Below are positions 25,594 to 33,431 of a stretch of DNA of 64,000 bases, piece after piece (positions within the stretch are counted from its first letter, which is position 1; each line of letters starts with the position of its first letter). Where the stretch lies: the NCBI RefSeq assembly GCF_014126825.1, contig NZ_CP059900.1:1116001-1180000 (forward strand), read 5' to 3'. The notes beneath the pieces are model-generated. The model was given only the letters and a program-made list of their open reading frames with translations, ran no database searches and was not told where the DNA came from. The DNA is from Tomitella gaofuii. Lineage in GTDB: Bacteria; Actinomycetota; Actinomycetes; Mycobacteriales; Mycobacteriaceae. A program made the position numbers and the translations under genes.

Positions 25594-25768
25594 GCGCTTG
25601 TCGTCCGCGACGGCCGCCTGCCCGGAGGGCGCCACGCCTGCGCGGGGGCAGGCGTGCCGTCGAGGGAAGGCGTCCACGGACGACCTGGTCATCACCCGGG
25701 GCACCCCACCGCGGTTGGAGGGTTGCCGGCCAGCAAGCCGGGGCTTGACGCTGACGCTCATGACCTGA
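25588..25768 (-). promoter_or_regulatory. SAM-IV riboswitch controlling metYX
   Basis: The minus-strand sequence from 25766 matches the known mycobacterial SAM-IV aptamer closely: P1 GGTCAT/ATGACC, the SAM core with AAGCCCCGGCTTGCTGGCC and GGCAACCCTCCAACCGCGG, then GGTGGGGTGCCCCGGG. A P5-like stem GTCGTCCG/CGGACGAC (25684-25677 with 25607-25600) closes a long variable arm, followed by the conserved ACAAGCGCGGG. SAM-IV binds S-adenosylmethionine and turns down methionine synthesis genes in actinobacteria. The position upstream of metY is the same as in M. tuberculosis. Confidence 0.92.
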
Positions 25769-25772
25769 CCCG

Positions 25773-25803
25773 ATCTTAGCCGCATACGCCCCCACGGTTT
25801 CAA
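25773..25803 (-). promoter_or_regulatory. Promoter of the SAM-IV/metYX transcript
   Basis: On the minus strand TTGAAA (25803-25798) and TAAGAT (25778-25773) are separated by 19 bp. The predicted start, about 7 nt downstream, falls at the first base of the aptamer P1 stem. Confidence 0.6.
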
Positions 25804-26013
25804 CTGGTCGGTCCCGGCGGGGGCCGCGGATCCGGAGCGGTTGTAGTCACCGGGACCTGAAGGGGTGCCGGGGGCGCGCTATCGAGTACGCTCGTACTGC
25901 AGAGCGCGAGGTGCGTGCGGCCGGGTGCCGCGACCGTGCCCGCCGTCCCGGTGCTCGATGCGGATTTCGTCACCACGTCACCACATCTGTGACCCGGGGT
26001 ACTAATCTGCACC

Positions 26014-26127
26014 ATGACGGAGTATGTCAGTACGGCCGGTGCCCGAGGGGGCACGTGCGCCGCGCGGTCGCCCTGCAGCCGGCCGACGGGCGTGCATCCA
26101 CAAGATGGGCCGCGCTGCGCGAGTTGA
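26014..26127 (+). CDS. Possible leaderless 37-codon upstream ORF before icd
   Basis: An ATG at 26014 lies 8 nt after a TACTAAT -10-like sequence, so the transcript may start at this codon (leaderless translation is common in mycobacteria). The peptide (MTEYVSTAGARGGTCAARSP...) is Cys/Arg-rich and unlike a folded protein. It ends 29 bp before icd. It may simply be the icd leader; weak evidence. Confidence 0.2.
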   Translation: MTEYVSTAGARGGTCAARSPCSRPTGVHPQDGPRCAS

Positions 26128-26156
26128 ACAGGCTTGTCTAGGAGGACGCGGACCAC

Positions 26157-27380
26157 ATGTCCAAGATCAAGGTCGAGGGAACCGTCGTCGAGCTCGATGG
26201 CGACGAGATGACCCGCATCATCTGGCAGTTCATCAAAGACAAGCTGATCCATCCGTACCTGGATGTGAATCTGGAGTACTACGACCTGGGTGTCGAGCAT
26301 CGCGACGCCACCGACGACCAGGTCACCGTCGACGCGGCCAACGCCATCAAGAAGCACGGCGCCGGCGTCAAGTGCGCCACCATCACGCCCGACGAGGCGC
26401 GAGTGGAGGAGTTCGGCCTCAAGAAGATGTGGCGCTCGCCCAACGGCACCATCCGCAACATCCTCGGCGGCACGATCTTCCGCGCGCCCATCATCATCTC
26501 CAACGTGCCGCGCCTGGTCCCCGGCTGGACCAAGCCCGTGGTGGTCGGCCGCCATGCGTTCGGCGACCAGTACCGCGCCACGGACTTCAAGGTGCCCGGC
26601 GCCGGCACCGTCACCATCACCTACACGCCCGAGGACGGCAGCGAGCCGATCCAGCACGAGGTGTGCAAGATCCCCGAGGACGGCGGCGTCGTCATGGGGA
26701 TGTACAACTACAAGAAGTCCATCCAGGACTTCGCCCGCGCTTCGCTGTCCTACGGGCTGCAGCAGAACTACCCGGTGTACCTGTCGACGAAGAACACGAT
26801 CCTCAAGGCCTACGACGGCATGTTCAAGGACGAGTTCCAGCGCATCTATGAAGAGGAGTTCAAGGCGGAATTCGACGCCGCCGGGCTCACCTACGAGCAC
26901 CGCCTGATCGACGACATGGTCGCCTCCTCGCTCAAGTGGGAGGGCGGCTACGTCTGGGCCTGCAAGAACTACGACGGCGACGTGCAGTCCGACACCGTCG
27001 CCCAGGGCTACGGCTCACTGGGCCTGATGACCTCGGTGCTCATGACGCCGGATGGACGGACGGTGGAGGCCGAGGCCGCGCACGGCACCGTCACCCGCCA
27101 CTACCGGCAGCACCAGCAGGGCAAGCCCACCTCCACCAACCCGATCGCGTCGATCTTCGCGTGGACGCGGGGCCTGGAGCACCGTGGCAAGCTCGACAAC
27201 ACCCCCGACGTGGTGGAGTTCTGCCACCTGCTCGAGGACGTGGTCATCAAGACCGTCGAGAGCGGCAAGATGACCAAGGACCTGTCCCTGCTCGTCGGCG
27301 GCGACCAGGGCTACCTCACCACCGAGGAGTTCCTCGGCGCCCTCGACGACAACCTCCAGGCCGCGAAGGCCCGCGCCTGA
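26157..27380 (+). CDS. icd: NADP-dependent isocitrate dehydrogenase, homodimeric type
   Basis: 407 aa, the length of the eukaryote-like dimeric enzyme (Icd1 of mycobacteria). Landmarks: [15 protein letters not shown] at the N-terminus, [24 protein letters not shown] (substrate-binding Ser/Asn/Arg; quoted as [10 protein letters not shown]), the Asp metal ligands in [12 protein letters not shown] and NYDGDVQSD, and [12 protein letters not shown] for NADP. It converts isocitrate to 2-oxoglutarate with NADPH formation. AGGAGG 11 nt before the ATG. Divergent from metYX as in M. tuberculosis. Confidence 0.96.
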   Translation: MSKIKVEGTVVELDGDEMTRIIWQFIKDKLIHPYLDVNLEYYDLGVEHRDATDDQVTVDAANAIKKHGAGVKCATITPDEARVEEFGLKKMWRSPNGTIRNILGGTIFRAPIIISNVPRLVPGWTKPVVVGRHAFGDQYRATDFKVPGAGTVTITYTPEDGSEPIQHEVCKIPEDGGVVMGMYNYKKSIQDFARASLSYGLQQNYPVYLSTKNTILKAYDGMFKDEFQRIYEEEFKAEFDAAGLTYEHRLIDDMVASSLKWEGGYVWACKNYDGDVQSDTVAQGYGSLGLMTSVLMTPDGRTVEAEAAHGTVTRHYRQHQQGKPTSTNPIASIFAWTRGLEHRGKLDNTPDVVEFCHLLEDVVIKTVESGKMTKDLSLLVGGDQGYLTTEEFLGALDDNLQAAKARA

Positions 27381-27419
27381 CACGGCGCCGCGCGCAGCGG
27401 CGTCCGACGGCGGATATCC

Positions 27420-27445
27420 GGCCGGGGTCCCCACGGGCCCCGGCC
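27420..27445 (+). terminator. Terminator-like hairpin after icd
   Basis: GGCCGGGG and CCCCGGCC form a perfect 8-bp stem with a 10-nt loop, 40 bp after the icd stop. There is no U tract, as is usual for terminators in these high-GC genomes. Confidence 0.45.
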
Positions 27446-27580
27446 GTCGCCGTGCGTGGCGCGTGTCATGCCGGCGGCGGGAATGCGCGCACGCGCGCGC
27501 CCCGTTGACCATGGGGGCCACCGCCGTCCCGTCGGCGACGAGCCACACCGACGATCAACCACCAGGAAGGCGGTGCCCGC

Positions 27581-28789
27581 ATGTCCGTGCGCCTCGCGAT
27601 GACGGCGCTCGCGCTCGGCGGATTCGGCATCGGCACCACCGAGTTCGTGGCGATGGGGCTGCTGCCGCAGATCGCGGACGGCATGGGGGTATCCGAGCCG
27701 GCGGCCGGGCACGTCATCTCCGCCTACGCCCTGGGCGTGGTGGTGGGAGCGCCGGCGATCTCGGCGCTCACCGCGCGCGTGGACCGGCGGCGCCTGCTGG
27801 TGGCGCTCATGGCCGCCTTCACGGTGGGCAACGCCGTCACCGTGCTGGCGCCGAGCATGAACGTGCTCATCGCGTCGCGCTTCCTGGCGGGGCTGCCGCA
27901 CGGCGCGTACTTCGGGGTCGCGTCGCTTGTGGCCGCACGCCTGGCGGGGGCGGGCAGGAGGGCCAAGGCCGTTGCGACGGTCATGCTGGGACTGTCGGTG
28001 GCCAACGTGCTGGGCGTCCCACTCGCCGCGGCGATGGGCCAGCAGCTGGGATGGCGCAGCGCATTCGGCCTGGTGGCGGTGATCGGCCTGGCGACGATGG
28101 CTGCGCTGCTGCGTTGGGTGCCGTTCATGGCGGCGGCGCCGTCATCGAGCCCCCGCGCCGAACTGGGCGCGCTGCGGCGGCCGCAGGTGTGGTTGACGCT
28201 GGCCGTCGGGATGGTCGGCTTCGGCGGCATGTTCGCCGTCTACACCTACATCGCGACCACCCTCACCGACGTCGCCGGCCTATCCTCCGCGCTCGTGCCC
28301 CTCGCGTTGGCGCTCTACGGCCTCGGCATGGTCGCGGGCAACCTCGTCGGCGGGCGGCTGGCCGACCGGGCCCTCATGCCGTCGATGTTCGTGATGCTCG
28401 CGCTCATCGCGGCCGTGATGGGCCTGTTCGTCGTGGCCGCGCACAACCCGGTGACGGCGCTCGCCGCCGTGTTCCTGGTGGGCGCCTCCGGGGCGGCGAT
28501 GGTCCCGGCGCTGCAGACGCGGCTGATGGACGTGGCCGCCGACGCCCAGAACCTGGCTGCGGCACTGAACCATTCTGCGCTCAACGTCGCCAACGCGGGC
28601 GGGGCGTGGCTGGGCGGAGTCGTCATCGCCGCGGGTCTCGGCTACACCGCCCCGGCGGCCGTGGGCGCCGGGCTGGCGGTGGCCGGTCTGCTGATCCTGA
28701 CGGTGAGCGCCGCGGCGCAACGGCGCACCGACGCGGGCAAGGTGCAGGCCGACGCGGACCGGGACGACGCGCCGGTGACGGTGCATTAG
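27581..28789 (+). CDS. MFS transporter, DHA1-type drug/sugar exporter (AraJ/CmlA-like)
   Basis: 402 aa with about 12 transmembrane helices. The N-terminal GGFGIGTTEFVAMGLLPQIA is typical of the arabinose-efflux/Cml group of DHA1 exporters. The loop 2-3 motif appears as LTARVDRRRLL, and GRLADR-type repeat (GGRLADRALMPSM) marks the second half. It probably exports a small molecule by proton antiport. ATG at 27581 with an AGGAAGG ribosome binding site. The exonuclease gene follows 10 bp later, suggesting cotranscription. Confidence 0.88.
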   Translation: MSVRLAMTALALGGFGIGTTEFVAMGLLPQIADGMGVSEPAAGHVISAYALGVVVGAPAISALTARVDRRRLLVALMAAFTVGNAVTVLAPSMNVLIASRFLAGLPHGAYFGVASLVAARLAGAGRRAKAVATVMLGLSVANVLGVPLAAAMGQQLGWRSAFGLVAVIGLATMAALLRWVPFMAAAPSSSPRAELGALRRPQVWLTLAVGMVGFGGMFAVYTYIATTLTDVAGLSSALVPLALALYGLGMVAGNLVGGRLADRALMPSMFVMLALIAAVMGLFVVAAHNPVTALAAVFLVGASGAAMVPALQTRLMDVAADAQNLAAALNHSALNVANAGGAWLGGVVIAAGLGYTAPAAVGAGLAVAGLLILTVSAAAQRRTDAGKVQADADRDDAPVTVH

Positions 28790-28799
28790 CCTTCAGGGC

Positions 28800-29612
28800 G
28801 TGTCGAAGAGCGATCTCACCGTCAGCACCGTCAACATCAACGGCGTCCGCGCCGCCACCAAGAAGGAGCACGGGCTGCTCCACTGGCTGGCCGATACCCG
28901 GGCGGACGTGGTCTGCCTGCAGGAGGTGCGGGCCACCGACGCGCAGCTGCACACCTCGCTGGCTCCGGCCGTCGAGGACGGTTGGCACATCGTCTCCGCC
29001 GAACCGGAGCAGAAGGGCCGCAACGGGGTGGCAATCCTGTCGCGCGTGCCCGCCGACGCACACCGCATCGGTCACGGCGACCCCGAGTTCGCCGCGTCGG
29101 GCCGCTACATCGAAGCGGACTTCGGCGACGTCACCGTCGCGAGCCTGTACCTGCCGTCCGGGGAGACCGACACCCCTCGGCAGGACGAGAAGGAACGGTT
29201 CATGGACTCTTTCGCCGAGCACATGGGGCGCACAGTGGACGCCGGGCGGGCCACGGTGGTGTGCGGCGACTGGAACATCGCCCACACCGAGCGTGACCTG
29301 AAGAACTGGAAGGGCAACAAGAAGTCCTCCGGCTTCCTGCCGAACGAGAGGGCCTGGTTGGACACGATCTTCGCGGACGATTCCGGCTGGGTGGATGTGA
29401 TGCGTGCACTGCACGGCGACGTCGACGGCCCCTACAGCTGGTGGTCATACCGCGGCAAGGCGTTCGACAACGACGCGGGCTGGCGCATCGACTATCACGT
29501 CGCCACGTCCGGGCTCGCGGAATCGGCGACCACGGGGGTGGTCGAGCGCGCCGAAAGCTACGACACCCGCTGGTCCGACCACGCGCCCGTCACCGTCACC
29601 TATGCGCGCTGA
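28800..29612 (+). CDS. xthA: Exodeoxyribonuclease III (AP endonuclease family)
   Basis: 270 aa of the exonuclease-endonuclease-phosphatase fold. The metal and catalytic residues are visible: N in VNINGVRA, E in CLQEVRA, D/N in GDWNIAH, and D/H in WSDHAPV. The family repairs abasic sites and 3'-blocked ends. GTG start at 28800, right after the MFS stop. The 3' end overlaps the start of the secreted RNase gene by 11 bp, so the three genes likely form one transcript. Confidence 0.9.
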   Translation: MSKSDLTVSTVNINGVRAATKKEHGLLHWLADTRADVVCLQEVRATDAQLHTSLAPAVEDGWHIVSAEPEQKGRNGVAILSRVPADAHRIGHGDPEFAASGRYIEADFGDVTVASLYLPSGETDTPRQDEKERFMDSFAEHMGRTVDAGRATVVCGDWNIAHTERDLKNWKGNKKSSGFLPNERAWLDTIFADDSGWVDVMRALHGDVDGPYSWWSYRGKAFDNDAGWRIDYHVATSGLAESATTGVVERAESYDTRWSDHAPVTVTYAR

Positions 29613-30087
29613 GCGGTCCCGGCTGCTGCGGCCCGTTGTGCTGCAGTCCGGCTCACCACGGCCCGGTCGCGTTGCGGCGCTGCTGGTGGCGCTCGTCGCC
29701 GTCGTCGCCGCGCTGCTGGCCGGCTGCGCTCCGGCGGCCCCCGGGAACGGCGCGGCGCCCGGGGCGCATGCCGCGGCCGACGCCGGCAGCCACCCCGCGG
29801 TCCCCGGGGTTCCGGACGCCGCCTGGCGCACCCTCGCTTTCATCGACGCGGGCGACTGGCCGGAGGCGGCCGATGCCCCGGGCACCCGGGGCGGGCAGCG
29901 CTTCGGCAACAGGGAGAAGCGGCTGCCGGAGCGCGACGCCGACGGCGACCGCATCCGGTACCGAGAATGGGACGTCAATCCGAGGAAACCTGGCCAAGGA
30001 CGGGACGCGGAGCGCATAGTCACAGGGGACGAGGGTTCAGCCTGGTACACGGGCGACCACTACGCGACGTTCACGCGTATGCGTTGA
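29602..30087 (+). CDS. Exported lipoprotein ribonuclease of the RNase Sa/N1/T1 family
   Basis: 161 aa. The N-terminus is a lipoprotein signal with lipobox LLAG-C42. The C-terminal 80 residues match RNase Sa: FGNREKRLP, the catalytic Glu in IRYREWDV, Arg in DAERIVTGD and His in WYTGDHYATF. All three catalytic residues are present, so it should cleave RNA after guanosine outside the membrane. It begins inside the end of xthA and is followed 31 bp later by a barstar-family gene, which presumably protects the cytoplasm. Possible roles are phosphate scavenging or contact-dependent antagonism. Confidence 0.85.
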   Translation: MRAERSRLLRPVVLQSGSPRPGRVAALLVALVAVVAALLAGCAPAAPGNGAAPGAHAAADAGSHPAVPGVPDAAWRTLAFIDAGDWPEAADAPGTRGGQRFGNREKRLPERDADGDRIRYREWDVNPRKPGQGRDAERIVTGDEGSAWYTGDHYATFTRMR

Positions 30088-30118
30088 CGGTGGCAGCCCG
30101 CAGGAGAGGTGAGGCGCC

Positions 30119-30598
30119 ATGACCGAGATCGACAAGTTCGCCGCGTCCGGCGGGCGTACGGTCGGGATCGCCCGGCCCGGCGACACCGGGGCGGGGGAGG
30201 TCATCGTGGCCCTCGAGAACGCCGGGTTCGCGGTGAACACCGTCTCGGCCGAGCACATGCACACCGTCGGCGGGGTGTTCGAGGAGTTCTCCGCTGCGCT
30301 CGAGTTCCCCGACTACTTCGGCAACAACAAGGACGCGTTCGACGAGTGCATGCGCGAGCTCGACGAGTTCGTGGGGGAGGCGGCGGGCTACGCCATCGTC
30401 ATCCGGCACGCGTCCGAGCTGCTGGCCGACGAGCCGGACGAACTCGAGTGGTTCGTCGACGCGTTCCAGTTCTACGAAGAGCACTACGGTGACGCCGAGG
30501 TGGAGTTCCGGGTGCTGCTGGTGGTGGCACCCGGAGAGGCGGACGACGTGCAGGAGCAGTGGCGGGACTTCGGCGCGGAGCCGGTGGAACTGGGCTGA
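30119..30598 (+). CDS. Barstar-family ribonuclease inhibitor
   Basis: 159 aa with the barstar signature FPDYFGNNKDAFDECMREL (barstar residues around Asp35/Asp39 that plug the RNase active site). The protein is strongly acidic, as expected for an inhibitor of a basic RNase. ATG at 30119 with an AGGAGAGG ribosome binding site. It directly follows the RNase Sa-like gene, forming a toxin/immunity pair like barnase/barstar. Confidence 0.88.
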   Translation: MTEIDKFAASGGRTVGIARPGDTGAGEVIVALENAGFAVNTVSAEHMHTVGGVFEEFSAALEFPDYFGNNKDAFDECMRELDEFVGEAAGYAIVIRHASELLADEPDELEWFVDAFQFYEEHYGDAEVEFRVLLVVAPGEADDVQEQWRDFGAEPVELG

Positions 30599-30640
30599 GC
30601 TCCGGCGGCCCGGGCGCGGCCTGCGCCGATCCGGCGGCGA

Positions 30641-32267
<1,627 letters not shown>

Positions 32268-32293
32268 CCTCCGCGGGAAAGGAGTTGAGCCGT

Positions 32294-33352
32294 ATGGCCC
32301 GCAGCGGCACTGCGACCGGGAAGACCGACGAGGACAAGGGCCCGTCGTTCCTGGACCGGCGCCGGGCCGCGTGGCCCTGGTTCGACCACGTCATGCGGGC
32401 GGCCGCCCGTTACAAGGACGAGCGCGGCGACCACTACGCCGCCGCCGTCACCTATTTCACCGTGCTGGCGCTGTTTCCGCTGCTGATGGTCGCCTTCGCG
32501 GTGGCCGGGTTCGTGCTCGCCGGCAACGCGGAGCTGCTGGACGAGCTGCGCACGCAGATCACCGACAACGTGCCGGGGTCGATGGGCGGCACGATCAACG
32601 AACTGGTCGACACGGCGATCAACTCCCGTGCGGCGGTGGGCGTGCTCGGCATCCTGGGCGCCCTCTACACCGGGCTCGGCTGGATGGCGCACCTGCGCGC
32701 GGCGCTGACCGAGCAGTGGGAGCAGACAAGCCCGCAGCCGAAGTTCCTCGCCAAGAAGGTCCACGACCTGGGCGCGCTGTGCGGTCTGGGCGCGGCGATG
32801 GTGGTCTCGCTGGGTGTGACCGCGCTGGGATCCGGGGCGCTGGGCAAGAAGGTGCTCGAGTGGTTGCACTTGGACGCAATGCCAGGCGCCGGAGTGCTGC
32901 TGACGGTGGTGTCGGTGCTGGCGGGCGTGGCGGCCTCCTGGGCGCTGTTCACGTGGGTGATCGCCCGGCTGCCGCGGGAGCGCGTGGCGCTGCGCAGCGC
33001 GGCGATGGGCGCCCTGCTGGCGGCGATCGCGTTCGAGGTGTTCAAGCGCGTCGCGGTCGTGTACCTGTCGAACATCGTGCAGGGCCCGGCGGGCGCGACC
33101 TTCGGCCCCATCATCGGCATCATGGTCTTCTCCTACATCACCGCGCGGATCACCCTGTTCGCCACCGCCTTCGCGGCCACCAGCGAGGAGAGCCTGGACC
33201 TGGCGCCGGTGCCGGTGCCCGATCCCGTCATCATCCGGCCGCGAGTGGACGAACGTGAGCCGGGCGCCGGGATCGCAGCGCTCGCGGGCGTGGGCGTGGG
33301 CGCCGCCGCGGGCTGGGGGATCGGGAGGATGGCGCGGGACCGGCGGCGCTGA
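32294..33352 (+). CDS. YihY/BrkB family inner membrane protein
   Basis: 352 aa with about six transmembrane helices. Family motifs include DHYAAAVTYFTVLALFPLLM near the first helix and GPAGATFGPIIGIMVFSYITARITLF in the last third. The family was once called RNase BN; its function is not established, possibly lipid or envelope related. The ATG at 32294 has an AAAGGAG ribosome binding site. It follows trpS, as in mycobacteria (Rv3335c-Rv3336c). Confidence 0.88.
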   Translation: MARSGTATGKTDEDKGPSFLDRRRAAWPWFDHVMRAAARYKDERGDHYAAAVTYFTVLALFPLLMVAFAVAGFVLAGNAELLDELRTQITDNVPGSMGGTINELVDTAINSRAAVGVLGILGALYTGLGWMAHLRAALTEQWEQTSPQPKFLAKKVHDLGALCGLGAAMVVSLGVTALGSGALGKKVLEWLHLDAMPGAGVLLTVVSVLAGVAASWALFTWVIARLPRERVALRSAAMGALLAAIAFEVFKRVAVVYLSNIVQGPAGATFGPIIGIMVFSYITARITLFATAFAATSEESLDLAPVPVPDPVIIRPRVDEREPGAGIAALAGVGVGAAAGWGIGRMARDRRR

Positions 33353-33431
33353 ACGCCCGGACGGGCCCCGCGGAACCGGCCGGGGACTACGCTCGCGGTA
33401 GACGCACGCCGCACCCGTGAAGGAGGACCCG

